Below, in pieces: positions 21,745 to 33,605 of a stretch of 64,000 nt of DNA (its first letter is position 1; each line of letters opens with the position of its first letter). Origin of the DNA: Absidia repens (taxonomy: Eukaryota; Mucoromycota; Mucoromycetes; Mucorales; Cunninghamellaceae); assembly GCA_002105175.1 (NCBI GenBank), contig MCGE01000040.1:186001-250000 (forward strand). The letters are read 5' to 3'. The translations under genes and the position numbers were made by a program. Below the pieces are notes generated by a model. That model searched no databases, was not told the origin of the DNA, and saw only the letters and a program-made list of their open reading frames with translations.

Positions 21745-22490
21745 AGATCCCACTGTTCCTACCTTCGATGATAATGATTATGATGCCGGTCAGCATGTAG
21801 AATCCGTGTACATGTATAAATAGATAGAAGGGAGATGCATCAATAGATAAAAAAGTTAGAGACGATCAATGGTTGTATATCATGTACTTTATTTATATGA
21901 AATGGAAATTGGCTTTGGCTACAAAAAAAAAAAGAAGTCGAGTTAAAGACTAAAAATTTTAGATTTCAAAAAATGAAACCTTGTGAATTATTTCATGTAA
22001 ATCGTTAACTGTATTATATTGGTCATCTTCTTTCAGGTTTTGTTTTTCTAGGAAAAAGGCGAGGAGGCAATAGGATTCAATATACATGATTTGGTAAGAC
22101 TTTATATATTCATCACAGTCAATTCATATATCAAGGGCAAAAAGAAAAAGAAAAAAACGCTTCATCATACATACTAGATCATAATAGAAAAAGGAAAAGA
22201 AAAACCTGAGGTGCGTAAAAAGATATTCCTTGCATATTTTTTTGAAGTACACTATCATGACCTCATGATGGGATGTCATTCTAGCGACATTTTATTTATG
22301 TTCTTCCTCATTTGAAATGGTGATGATATTATTGTATGTAGCAAGATTCCACTCGTAGGCCATTGGAAAATTGAAGAAAGCTAGGCGCTGCCCATCAACC
22401 CTTTTTTTAAAAGCCCTGATGCATTATAATGCATATGACTTTTTGAAAAAAAAATATCAAGTAACAAAATATACACACCAGAAGCAAGTG
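21745..22490 (-). repeat. orphan inverted promoter and module B
   Basis: From 21,760 the sequence is the reverse complement of the distal promoter (GATA-site region and upstream part) followed by module B, as at 1,310-2,010. The TATA box and the gene that should lie to the left are missing; module X abuts directly. It looks like the relic of a second inverted gene unit. Confidence 0.6.
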
Positions 22491-22497
22491 GGAAGGG

Positions 22498-22528
<31 letters not shown>

Positions 22529-22634
22529 CTTTGAACATAAATACAGGAGATAGAGAGAGCCAGACGTCATGAACGGTAGGACATTGGGGCTGCAGTCCAT
22601 CTGTGGTCACTCTGCAGTGCAGCATTCCCTTTCT

Positions 22635-22672
<38 letters not shown>

Positions 22673-23050
22673 GTTTGCTTTTTTGTCCCTGTCTTTTTTA
22701 TTGACTTTTTTATTTTTTGTCATAAGACACTCATCATAGGCGATCTCAATGAAGTGATAATAAGCTTGGATTTAGTAGGTTAGAAAGTGAATTAGGAGCA
22801 TTTTGAAAAAATGCAATACAAACAGACAAGGGGAAAACCCCTTCATTTTGAAGTTATTATTCTCACTTCTCATTAGATCAAGTCTTTCCATCTTAGCATA
22901 GTGTGTCATGAAGCCGTCATTAGTTTAGCTTGGTTTTAGTTTCTTTATATATACATCCGAATAAAAAGTGTTTCTGCTTTTTTTTTAACATTAGTATTTC
23001 TCTCAAATGTTAATTGACTCATCAAATGGCGGGAAGGGGAGGTGTTGAAG
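22490..23050 (+). repeat. forward outer arm, third palindrome
   Basis: Matches 10,085-10,700 closely, with long A and T runs (22,499-22,524; 22,638-22,671) in place of part of the GA tract. Confidence 0.7.
22795..22853 (+). repeat. tri-hairpin 3' element E10
   Basis: Hairpin 1 has one extra loop A; GGGGAAAACCCC and CTTCATTTTGAAG are intact. Confidence 0.65.
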
Positions 23051-23442
23051 GAACAAATCATGGGAGGCTGGGAATCAGCTGACATCTTCCAGGCGTCATT
23101 ATCAGGACTATGTCTAATAAATATACCTTCAGCACAGTACAGTATTGTGCAGTATCATTCAAAAAAAAGGGGGGGAGGGGGAGTAATGATAGCCTATTCA
23201 TAGAATAAAGAAAGTCATGTTTTGATATCTTGCGATTGTTCAATAAATCCAATACAATGCATGATACATAGTACTGTACAGTATAGGTACACATTTTCTC
23301 TGTACTCTATCTCAAATTCTCTGATTCTCTCAGAAATGAAGCAGTCATATTTCGTTTCAAATTTACAAGGCAAATCGGGCTGGTTTTTTTTTTTTTTTTT
23401 TTTTTATCAGAACACCACCTTCATTGGTAATTTCAATGAGGT

Positions 23443-23485
23443 GAATGCATACAAAAACGTATGCACGGAAAACCCCATTTATGAG
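23443..23485 (+). repeat. partial tri-hairpin element E11
   Basis: Keeps ATGCATACAAAAACGTATGCA and GGAAAACCCC only. Confidence 0.35.
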
Positions 23486-24400
23486 ATTAAGGCTTTATCT
23501 TATCGTACATGTATGTAGATGTTTGTTCTACGGAACATTTCACATAGTTTACGGTACATACATATATATATACGTTGATTAAAAGATGTTTTTATTTTAT
23601 CGTTAGGCTTACTTCACATATTACGTTTGGCTTGTTTTATACTTCAGATCCACTTTTCTCATCCCCTCATTTAGATTTTTATAGGCTTCCCCCCCTAAAA
23701 GTTGTACCTTTAAAAATAAACTATACCCGTATTAACTATTAAGATTCAGAGCTATCCGTCTTTTGTACAGGTTCAGTAGTGCTTCTTTCTTGTGTAACAT
23801 CGGCGTGGCGTTAATCGTTTATTTTCACTCATGTCATTTATGGAAGAGATCCCTGTTTATCATTTATTAAACTTTAAAAACAGACTCATCAACCCGTCAC
23901 CCGACAACAGACTTTTAAGTGTTGGTCACATCGCATACAAAGAAGACAAACATCCGATTTATCTTATTTGTCCATCAAAAGTCAATTGAAAAAGTACGGT
24001 TACATGGATCAAAAGGCAAAAAAAAAAAAAAAAAAAAAAAAAAAGGAGGGGGAAGGTGTGCCTTCCATTGATCGCTAGATATGAGGAAGGATCTACGGTA
24101 AAGAGTTGAAAGGTATGTTTTATTGACGCATAATATAAACATATGTAAACGGATTTGGTGAACCAAAAAATCGGAACGACGGAGTGGGGGCAAGGGAATG
24201 TAAAAAAAGGACAATCTAAAATAAAACGCACACTAAACATAAAGAAAGAGACCAAGATCATCTTAAAAGGAAGAGACATATTTTATTCAATTGTAGATAT
24301 GAAACTATGAAAAACTTGCAATAAACTATGCTTATAAGAGGAAGGTTACATAGTACTTTTCTTAGGATGAAAACTAATCGAATGGAGTCATGGCGTCACG

Positions 24401-24458
24401 ATTCAAAATCAAGGGGGTTTCCCTCTTGCATGTTCGTATTGCACTTTTCAAAATGCCT
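24401..24458 (-). repeat. tri-hairpin 3' element E12
   Basis: - sense GCATTTTGAAAAGTGC (wobble as in E2) and GGGAAACCCCC. Confidence 0.6.
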
Positions 24459-25874
24459 CTGATTCACAATCTAAATCCTAATCCAAGTTCACAATTACCT
24501 CATTAAAATTGCCCATGAAGGTAGTGTTCTGATAAAATAAAAAAGGCAAAACAAAACTAGCACAAATTTGCCTTGTAAATTTGAAAAAGAAATATGACGG
24601 CTCCATTTCAAGGAGGATCAGAGAAAATGTGTACTCACAGTGTATAGTACTATACTGTACTGAACTATGTATCATGTATTGTATTGGATTTATTGAACAA
24701 AATCTAGGTGTCAAAATATGACATTCTTTATTCCTTATGAATAAGCTGTTATTACCCCCTTCCCCCCCCCTATTTTTTTTTTTGAATGATCCTGCACAGT
24801 ACAGGTTCTGCAATATCTTCCATGTGTAACCAAACACTGATCGACGTTGGCAGTGGATCACCTTCTTTATCGTAATTTATCAAAGCTGTGTTAATAAAAT
24901 ACGATGCCAGGGCATGGTGCAATACCATCAAGTAATTAGAAAGGACGTGTGAATTTTTATTACAAGCAGCGTCCGTTTGTATTTCTTCAATGAGACGTAT
25001 ACAATAATATTTGCGTATTTCCAGTAAGGTGAAATTGTCTAATCGCCTGCACCTTTGTTAAAACATCAGAATACGACGACGCGGCACCCGTAGATGACAG
25101 CGAAATATGATACCCTTCTGGCAAACAATATAATGTCACTGATATATATATATATATATATTATAAGCAAAAATCGATTGAGCAAAGGATACAGAAAAAT
25201 GAATGCTATAGAGTGAACTCCGTCATGTTTTTAAGAGAGAGAATTATGATATGATAACGTATCTGCAAAATGCAAGAAATACGTCCCTTATTTTTTTTTT
25301 TTACTGACGTTGTCTTTTTATTATAACTATTATTGCTTTCTCGTCCTCGTTGGATAGTATAGGACTATCATCACTGACCAGAGTGCTCTCTTCCTGCCTC
25401 TTCTCCCATTTATCGTCAAAAACAACATCCACGTTTGAAAAACATTCATGCTAATTGTATGACTCCTCCTTGTAGACGGCACGCTAAGCATAATAATTGA
25501 AGCCCTAAGAGACGCCAAAAATGACAAACGCTTAAGACGACTGTAAAGCATAGTAGTTTGACAACTCCAGGCGGCTGCCTTCATGGTATACTTAGTAGAT
25601 ATAGTACTGACTACGACGTCCAGAGGAAGCCACCTGATACCGCACCTCCCATGTTTTATTCCTTCATCCGCCTCCCCCCCATCGTCCTGCCATTTGATGT
25701 GTCAAATATCATTTGAAAGAAATGCTAATGTTAAAAAAAAAAATACAAAAAGCACTTTTTATTTAGAAGTATATATGAAGCAATGCCAACTAAAACCAGC
25801 TAAATTAATGACGGCTTCATGACACTCTATGCTAAAATGGAAAGACTTGATCTAATGGAAAGTGGGAAGCACGA

Positions 25875-25930
25875 CTTCAAAATGAAGGGGTTTCCCCTGT
25901 CTGTTTGTATTGCATTTTTCAAAATGTCCC
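25875..25930 (-). repeat. tri-hairpin 3' element E13
   Basis: GGGGAAACCCC and CTTCATTTTGAAG are perfect in - sense; hairpin 1 is CATTTTGAAAAATG. Confidence 0.65.
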
Positions 25931-26155
25931 TAATTCACTTTCTAACCCACTAAGTCCAAGCTTACTATTACTTCATTGAGATTACTTATGATGAGTGTTT
26001 TATGACAAAAAGTAAAAAAAAAAGTCAATAAAAAAGACAGGGGCAAAAAAAAAAAAGCGGGATTTGAATTTGTAAACTGGAAAGGAGAAAGGGATTGCTG
26101 CATTTCAGAGGACCACAGATGGGCTATAGCCACTACGTCCAACCGTTCATGACGT

Positions 26156-26158
<3 letters not shown>

Positions 26159-26243
<85 letters not shown>
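26159..26243. repeat. (CT)n microsatellite, about 85 bp
   Basis: Uninterrupted CT dinucleotides. The same position in other arms has much shorter runs (13,746-13,781; 47,456-47,477; 49,782-49,795), so the tract varies strongly in length between units. Confidence 0.95.
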
Positions 26244-26246
<3 letters not shown>

Positions 26247-26329
26247 ATATCTTTTTTTTTTCTTTTGGTAGTTTTCAGTTTGAATGCCTAAATGTTAAAA
26301 TGTTTTCTCCCTTCCCACCTCGTCTCTGG

Positions 26330-26920
26330 TGTGTGTTTTTTTGTTACTCGATTTTATTTTATTTTTCAAAAATTCATATGCATTGTAATGCATGAAGGCT
26401 TCCAAAAGACGGGTTGATGAGCAGCGCCTACTTTTCAAATTTAACAGAGTCGTGCGCCAAGTTTATATGTCAAACAGAATCAATGAGACGTCCCTACTTT
26501 TTCCATTTTCCAATGGACAACGAACGGAATCTTGCTACATACATACCATAATATGACCACAATTTCAAATGAGGAAGAATATAATCCCCCCCCCATTAGA
26601 ATGGTATGTCACCGTGCCGTTAAAAAAGACAAGGTCATGATAGTGTCCTTCAAAAAAATATGCAAGGCACATCATTTTTTTGACCTCCGGTTTTTTCTCA
26701 TTTTTGCCCTTGATTTATGGATTGATGTGATGAATATATAAAGTCTTACCAAGTCATGCATATTAAATTCTGTTGCCACCTCCTCCTTTTTTCTCAAAAA
26801 ATAAAACCAAAAAAAAAAAGGCGGGCAATATAACATAGTTAATGATTAACATGAAATAATTGACGTTTTCAATTTTTTGCCATCTAAAACTTTTAACCTT
26901 TTAACGCGACTTTTTTTTTT
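26330..26920 (+). repeat. upstream spacer module B before copy 5
   Basis: Shortened relative to 5,900-6,500: the stretch between the CTTCAAAAAAATATGCAAGG and TTTTTGCCCTTGATTTATGG segments is reduced. No gene. Confidence 0.65.
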
Positions 26921-27051
26921 AGCCAAAGACAATGTCCATTTCCTATAGATACACTTCATGATATACATAGTCCCTAGCTTTTTTATTATTTATGCATCTC
27001 CCTTATATTTATTTATACATGTATACCGATCCTACATGTCGATCAGCATCA

Positions 27052-27294
27052 TTATCATTATCATCAAAGATAGGAGAAAAAGACGCAGTGACGTCTGTAT
27101 AATATTCAAACTTTTTTTTTCTCTTTTGTGGACATACACAAGCAGGCTTATGGTGTTCCTTTACATGAACTTTGTCGATCTCTTTACCATTCAAAAAAAT
27201 ATATAAAAAGGGTGATGGATGGTTTTTCTTTTTATTTATTTATTTATTATTTCTTAACAATCTATATCAAACAAAACAAAATAATCTATCCACC
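27052..27294 (+). promoter_or_regulatory. promoter of secreted-protein copy 5
   Basis: Full GATA-type cluster (TTATCA 27,052-27,063 twice; AGATAG 27,068-27,073) and TATATAAAAA at 27,200-27,209. The ATG at 27,172 precedes the TATA box and is not used. Confidence 0.6.
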
Positions 27295-27750
27295 ATGGTC
27301 CAAGTTTCTTCTTTTCTTCTCTTGTTAGCTTTTTCTGCCGTCATGATTCAAGGTGCGCCCTTGGCTGCTCGTTCCAAAGAACACCATACCAAAGACAAAT
27401 CCCCCGCTGAGGAATCCAAATTGCAAGCAGATCCTATATTTGGTTCATTTCCATTGCCTGGCCTGGGAGATTCTGGTGCCGGTGCTCCTCCAGTTGACCC
27501 AATGGACCAGCAAGGTGCTGCTATAGATAATAGAGGTACTGGATCTGGACCATCTGGACAGCCGGCGACTCTCCCCTCTTGTATGGATCCTCAATCCCCT
27601 CGACCCCCTACAAGCCCTCAGCCACCTGCTCAACGAGGAGCTGCCGCAGGAGCATTGACTGACCCATCAGCTCAACAAGGACTTAATCAAGGAGGATTTG
27701 TTGAACCAGCCGATCCTAATGCATCAGGCGATCCTAGTGCTAGCATGTAA
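27295..27750 (+). CDS. small secreted Pro/Gly/Gln-rich protein, copy 5
   Basis: 151 aa. The leader has Ala-to-Val at residue 4 (MVQVSS). After the SKLQ segment it departs from the family: DPIFGSFPLPGLGDSGAGAP, then MDQQGAAIDN, with no PLGTGG. The block SCMDPQSPRPPTSPQPPAQRG returns, followed by a small-residue tail (DPNASGDPSASM). One cysteine. The 3' flank follows with an A-run at 27,832-27,856. Confidence 0.86.
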   Translation: MVQVSSFLLLLAFSAVMIQGAPLAARSKEHHTKDKSPAEESKLQADPIFGSFPLPGLGDSGAGAPPVDPMDQQGAAIDNRGTGSGPSGQPATLPSCMDPQSPRPPTSPQPPAQRGAAAGALTDPSAQQGLNQGGFVEPADPNASGDPSASM

Positions 27751-28079
27751 ATACTAACCAAATGATCTACCTGTAGCCTAAAGCACCCTTTGAGCTCAGA
27801 GCCAATAACAGCATAATGAAGGCAAGCAAGCAAAAAAAAAAAAAAAAAAAAAAAAATGTGTTTCCCCCCCTACCTCTCTTCCCCGCTTGTTTTGCTCTGT
27901 TTCTCCCCTCTTAGCTTTATCTACTGGTTTTATTTTTTTCACTTTCTATTTATTTTATTTATTTATTAGCTCTTGTTTATGTTTGTTGTATTGGAAAAAA
28001 TAATTTTTAATAAAATAAAATATAATAAAACATTCATCCACTCATCTTCTCGCGTGCATTTTTTGTCATTGGCTTGCTG
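27751..28079 (+). repeat. 3' flank after copy 5
   Basis: Family 3' flank up to GTCATTGGCTTGCTG. It then joins directly at a T-run to another promoter copy at 28,080. Confidence 0.75.
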
Positions 28080-28267
28080 TTTTTTTGTAGCCAAGGAGAA
28101 TGTCCATTTCATACAGATACAGTACATGATATACAAACATTGATAGTCCCTAACGTTTCTATTCATCTATACATGTATATTGACTCTACATGTTGATCGG
28201 CATCCTTACCATTATCATCAATCAAAGATAGGAGAAAAAGACGCAGTGGGGTCTGTATAATATGCAA

Positions 28268-28308
<41 letters not shown>

Positions 28309-28690
28309 GTGGACATAAACCAACAGGCTTATAGTGTTCTTTTACATCCACTTTGTCGACCTCTTTACCATTCAAAAAATATATAAAAAGGTGGCGGATG
28401 GTTTTCCTTTTTATTTATTTATTTATTATTTCTTAATTAACAATCTATATCAAACAAAACAAAATAATCCATCTTTGCCCCCGTTTGTTTTGCTCTGTCT
28501 CTTGACCTCTTAGCTTTATCTACTGTTTTTTTTTCACTTTTTATTTATTTTATTTATTTATTAAATCTTGTTTGTGTTTGTTGTACATATTCGAAAAAAT
28601 AATTTTTAATAAAATAAAATAGAATAAACATTCATCCATTCATCTCCTCGCGTGTATTTTTGGTCATTTGGCTTGCTTTTATTTTTTTTT
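28080..28690 (+). pseudogene. gene-less promoter fused to 3' flank
   Basis: From TAGCCAAGGAGAATGTCC (28,088) the sequence is the usual promoter, including AGATAG (about 28,226) and TATATAAAAA (about 28,380). It reaches CAAAATAATCCATC at about 28,473, where the ATG should follow within 4-5 bases. Instead the 3' pyrimidine-rich flank (TTTGCCCCCGTTTG) begins. The whole coding region and proximal 3' flank were removed. Confidence 0.75.
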
Positions 28691-29570
28691 GGATCATACA
28701 TCGCACAATTTCCATATAATATTATCGTTGGTATGAATGACACGTCTATCATCCAAATATCCATCTTACTTCCAAGAATCTACTATGTACCAGTTCCCTA
28801 ATCAGTCAAAATAATAACCATGTCGTTTTAATTTCCATCTAAACTCATTCGTAACATACTTTTTTTTCATTTCCTCCCGTTGTCTCAATACCCAGTGGAA
28901 ACGGCACACAAGGAAACGGCTCATAAAGGATAACGGCTTAAAAAAAAAAGTCTTCATATGAGGCGTTTTCCAAGCACCAGTATAAATATAATAAATAAAT
29001 AAAAAATAAAAGATAGATAATACTGGATAAAAGATAAAAACGTTTGTAAATCTATAAGAAGAGGGAAAGTTCCCCTTTAACTTATAACTGCTACATATCA
29101 AAATGGTCACAAAGAGTAACGATAAAGAATCTCAAATGTAAAGACAACCTGCATAGTAACACAAAAAAGTATAAAAAATGAGATGATGGAGGGTGGGGGG
29201 TATCGTTCATTCTACTAGGAAGCGTCAACATACAGGGATATACTTTGTACGTATAAAGCAAACCCCAGGTTTTCGTAACCTAATAGCACTTCTGAAACTC
29301 TGAAAAGGTTGTCCTCCTTGAGTAATTTTTTTTTGGCGGGTGAACCTTCATAAAAAGTGAACTGGTGGTCAAAAGGAGACAGAACAAGAACGCCACAGTT
29401 ACACAGGAAACGAAAGAACGCTGAACTTGTATTGTATACTGTGCGGTGCTGCACAGATATAGAGAAAGGATCTGGAAGCCACAATATGGAATGATACGAG
29501 ACAATAGACTACAGACACATTCTACATATACAAATGTATCCTTAGGAAAAAGTCGGTAATGCCGTCAATA
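28691..29570 (+). repeat. downstream spacer and module X
   Basis: GCACAATTTCCATATAATAT block, an empty form of the 7,998 transposon site at about 28,985, then module X ending near GTCAATACCCGTCAAGTTC. No gene. Confidence 0.7.
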
Positions 29571-29748
29571 CCCGTCAAGTTCAACTTGTCACTGCTCGCA
29601 CCTTCAAAAAAAAGAAAAGGTAACTCTTCTTCAAAGCTACATAACAACAGGTGGGCCATTCATCATATAGTAAAGACAAAACTAAATAGTATATATGGAC
29701 GAGAGAATGGCTAATGGTAAATAGACAAGACATACGTTTTTATTGAAC
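29570..29748 (-). repeat. distal 3' flank of truncated oxidase copy 1
   Basis: Shared with 35,610-35,795 and 40,803-40,982, including CAAGTTCAACTTG, a 13-base palindrome. The match to the sister copies stops at about 29,748. Confidence 0.65.
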
Positions 29749-31218
29749 AGTATTAAAGACAAACTGTCATCAGATTTTTAAAGCCCAGCTAGATTACTAG
29801 TGCTAAAACGGTGTTGCTTTTTGCCGGCTTGCTACCCAATCCTACCCCTCTATTTCTCTTTTCCACCAATCAATTCTTCCAATTTTCCCTTTTCCAAGTT
29901 AGCTCTGAGAATGAACTTGCTAAATTAGAGGAGATTATTACTTCTGCACCCCACTGAGGCACATTCACTGAGAACGATTTATTTGTAAATCATGGAAAAT
30001 ATCAGTTTTCGCTGAAAATGAGCTGAGACCCTATATAACCCCACTTCGGTATGATATGCAGAGGACCCAATAAACTGAATACTCTATACTTTTTTTCACA
30101 CAAACACATACCCATTCTTTTTTTCTGCCAAAATATATACAGTATACATTCCTGATCTACGAAAGATGGTTCACACCGTATCTTCAATGTTTCTATATTG
30201 ATTCCAGGTCGATTTGAGTAAAAATTTGAAATGGGTGTCATTTTTCGCTGAAGATGAATTGTAGTTACACAAACATTACTTTCCCCACCATTGCTACTCT
30301 ACATAACCACCTAGGTATGAAATACAGCTGGGCTAACAAACTAAATATTCTGTAGTGCATTTTTTCTTACACAAACACATGGTTATTTTTTTTTCTACGT
30401 TCAAATATATACATGAGGTGATGGACGAAGTCATCTTAATATCCCGCACATTTTCTTTCCACGCACTCAAACACACCAATTTATTTCTATGTCCATGTAT
30501 ACCCCATTTGTCAAAACAAACAATTTAAACTTATAACAAAGAAACTAACCATAAAAAAGAGACAAGCGTATTTTATTTGGATGAAGTTACAAACTATGAC
30601 AAACTAACACTAAACTAAATTATTGGTGGTTCAGTGATAACTACGGCGAAGCTAATCTAATGAGTGGATCGAAACCTTGAATCCAAAATGAAAGGGTTTT
30701 CCCATGAATGTTTGTATTGCATTGTTCAAAATGCCCCTGATTCAACTTCTAATTCTAATCCAAGATCTCAGCACATTGAAGCTTTAATGGAGAAAGGAAA
30801 TAAGAAAAAAGAAAAGCGAAAAAAGACAAAAAAAAAATAAAGCGTAAGCGGAGTGTAAATGATGCCACCGTCCATCTTTTCTTTCTTGCATATAGTCGGG
30901 CGACTGCCTCTTTTTTTCACCATCCAAAAGCCAAAAAAAAAAAAAAAAAAAAAACAAGTTCTGACTGAGCGCTGAGCAACGACGGACGGGCCCCAAGGGG
31001 CTGCCCTCCATAGTGCGAAATGGCGAAGTCATCCAACTGCTCTTTTTTCACCACGCTTTTTCTTTTTTAGTACTCTAATAATCTTCTCTATCCTAGCACA
31101 TTACAGATGACACTTTTTGTAAAACATTGAGTAGCACTCTATCAGACAAACTGTATAATGTTTTATTCAGGCAGTAGTTGTTTTATAATTTGGACGATTA
31201 GGGTGGTGGGGGAGGGGG
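29749..31218. repeat. 1.47-kb segment absent from sister units
   Basis: Sister units run straight from TACGTTTTTATTGA to GATGTATATATAA; here about 1,470 bp intervene. It contains two diverged direct repeats (about 30,005-30,150 and 30,245-30,415: TTTCGCTGAA..., TATATAACC or ACATAACC, CACACAAACACAT), E14, and an A-run (30,932-30,953). No coding frame is convincing. It may be an insertion, or ancestral sequence lost from the other units. Confidence 0.5.
30681..30737 (-). repeat. tri-hairpin 3' element E14
   Basis: - sense GCATTTTGAACAATGC (one mismatch near the loop) and GGGAAAACCC. A poly(A) signal in - sense is at about 30,571. Confidence 0.55.
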
Positions 31219-31323
31219 GCTGGTTGAGATGTATATATAAGTCCGTGGCCTTACTAACACTAAGCCAAGCTAATACCATTTATCCGAAGATGAAGGCTAT
31301 TTTACTGGCATACCCCCATCACG

Positions 31324-31380
31324 ATTTCAAAATGAAAGGGTTTCCCCATGTCTATTTGTATTGCATTTTCAAAATGCCCC
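31324..31380 (-). repeat. tri-hairpin 3' element E15
   Basis: Lies about 260 nt past the stop codon of truncated oxidase copy 1. Hairpin 1 is GCATTTTGAAAATGC, hairpin 2 GGGGAAACCC. Confidence 0.6.
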
Positions 31381-31635
31381 TAATTCACTTTCTATCCCAC
31401 TAACCTTAGATCACTAGAAGCTCATGGAGGTGTTCATTAAAGATGTGGTGAAAAAAATAAATAAAAAAAAAGGGGGCGGGGGAGATGGAAGACTAAAAAA
31501 TGATGTGTGGCGGAGTGTGAAACATCATCATGTCACACACAATCACTACCCCCCATCCATGATAGATGCGATTTCTGAAAGGTTCAGTGAGAGCACTAAA
31601 GCTTTTATTTCAAAAAATAAACAAAGTAAAGTATT

Positions 31636-33200
31636 TTATAATTTGGCAGAGTCAGTAAAAGATTGAATCAGTTGATCTGCAATGTGTAAACTAGTAGCCA
31701 TGATGGTGACCATAGGATTGACGCCTATACATAGAGAAATCAATTGAGCACGACCGAAGCATCGACTATTTTTTTTTTTAAGATAGATATATGCTTACCA
31801 GAACTAGTGCGGAAAACGGAAGCATCGGCCACATACAATCCTTTGCATTGCCAAGTCTTGCCTGTCGGTTTGACAACCGAGTCATTCGGCGAAGTCCCCA
31901 TACGGCTAAATAAAAAAAAAAAAAAAAAACCAGGTGAGCATCATGATCATCATCGTTTTTTTTTTCATGTCAGTGTCACTTTTACCGGGTTCCCATTTGA
32001 TGTGGTGTGGTTGCTATCGCAGGGCATCCAATGGCACGCACGGTTTTGATCCAACGTTGGAACCTGGGATGATCCACAACCGGCACTTCATCGTCATGAA
32101 ACACAAACGGACGGACGGTTGCTTGCATAGTGCGGACTTCACGCGCACCAGCGGCCACCAAAATCTTTGCACTAGCCACAATGCCTTCCAATGCCGATAG
32201 CTGATCCCGTTTCGACATGGTATAATTGACCTTGACCGTGCCATTTTTATCGTAAAACACATTGCCCACCGAATCCTTATCACGAGACACCGTCAGCAAC
32301 GGCGTCGAATACCTCCAACGCAACAACGCATACTTGTGATCCAGCGCCCCATGCCATGGCGTCGCATTGGCCATCATGCCGGGATGATGCGACATCCCTT
32401 CGATCTTGGCACCATAATGATCGCCATCCAGGTCGGCCACCACATCTGTGTAAGCGGTCATCATTGTCACATGATGTGTATCGATGAGATGATCAAAATA
32501 CCCATACGTTGTCACACAAGGGTGTACACGGAGATGCGAAGCGAGATGGGGATTGACCAGCCCACTGCGTTGAAGAATGCCAGGCGAATGCAACGTCCCT
32601 GCGGATACTACCACATGACGGGCCCCAATAGGTGGCCCATCATTGCCGGCCAGAAGCACCCGTGTGGCGTGATGCGTCGTAGGATCAATCACCACACGAT
32701 CCACCCTTTGATCCACCATCACATGTGCCCCATGATCTACTGCATCGCGAAGCCATGTGTTCATCGACCCATTCTTGATCCCATCGCGGCGTCCCGCAAG
32801 GCATCAATGACATTCGTGTGGTTGTCCACCGATGTTTTGCGCAATTTTATCTTGATGTTAACCTAGATTTCTATTGAGAGAAAAAAAAAAAAAAAAAAAA
32901 GGAATTCAATGGATCGATCCTACTTGGGTTTATTAAAAAAAAAACCCAAAAACAAAAAAAGGAAAATCATTCACCTACTTGCGTCCTTCCATCAAAATCT
33001 TATTACTGCCATGTAATCGGATCCCATCTGTTGTAGCGCCAATTCTTTCACACACACGCTCGGTATCTTGGGTTAACTATTGGTAGGAACCTCCAATCCA
33101 CCAAAAAAAAAAAAAAGTCAAACGCCGATCTCCGTACCTTGTTGGATGTAAAATAGGACAACCCGAAATTAGCCTATTCCTGTCGCACGTAATGTGTCAA
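31636..33200 (-). pseudogene. GMC alcohol oxidase, 5'-truncated and stop-bearing copy 1
   Basis: Exons 2-6 of the gene at 41,393-43,925 can be followed in order, with introns in the same places. Exon 2 has TGG changed to TAG within the segment QEWAGFG. Exon 4 has TAC changed to TAA near its start (NLGY) and a TGG-to-TGA change in the ECHWC segment. Exon 1, with the FAD-binding motif, is missing: the copy ends in the poly(T) of intron 1 (33,239-33,252) and joins the promoter of secreted-protein copy 6. It is the most diverged of the three. Confidence 0.85.
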
Positions 33201-33368
33201 CTATTTAAAACAAAAACATAAGAAAGTTAATACCAGTTTTTTTTTTTTTTTGTAGCTGAAGACAATATCCATTTCCTATAGATCGTCCCTAACTTAATTT
33301 ATTTGTTTATGCATCTCCCATCTATTTATTTATACGTGTATACAGACCCTACATGTTGATCGACATCA

Positions 33369-33605
33369 TTATCATTATCACCAAAGATAGGAGAAAAAGA
33401 AGCAGTGGGGTCTGCATGTTGTGCAAATTTTTTTTATTTTATTTTAGTGGACATACACAAGCAGGCTTATAGTGTGCTTTTACATGAACTTTGTCGATCT
33501 CTTTAACATTCAAACAATATATAAAAAGATGGTGTATGTTTTTTCTTTTTTTATTTATTATTTATTAACAATCTACATCAAACAAAACAGAATAATACAT
33601 CAACC
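33369..33605 (+). promoter_or_regulatory. promoter of secreted-protein copy 6
   Basis: TTATCA at 33,369-33,374 and 33,375-33,380, AGATAG at 33,385-33,390, TATA box at 33,528-33,537. Confidence 0.6.

Larger units (their letters stand above)
23060..25530. repeat. nested inverted-repeat core, third palindrome
   Basis: Forward inner arm about 23,150-23,500, reverse inner arm about 24,280-24,800. The centre has an A-run at 24,019-24,044 and a (TA)n at 25,142-25,161. It closely follows the 10.74-13.1 kb core. No supported gene. Confidence 0.65.
25540..26330 (-). repeat. reverse outer arm, third palindrome
   Basis: Includes another empty form of the 4,430 insertion site (25,614), E13 and the longest CT tract. 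The - sense poly(A) signal is at about 25,757. Confidence 0.7.

Noticed and set aside
29215..29504. Hydrophobic - strand frames in module X (also 35,175-35,618 and 40,457-40,806)
   Set aside because: Similar peptides appear in each copy but in shifting frames with indels at homopolymers, as expected of duplicated noncoding DNA.
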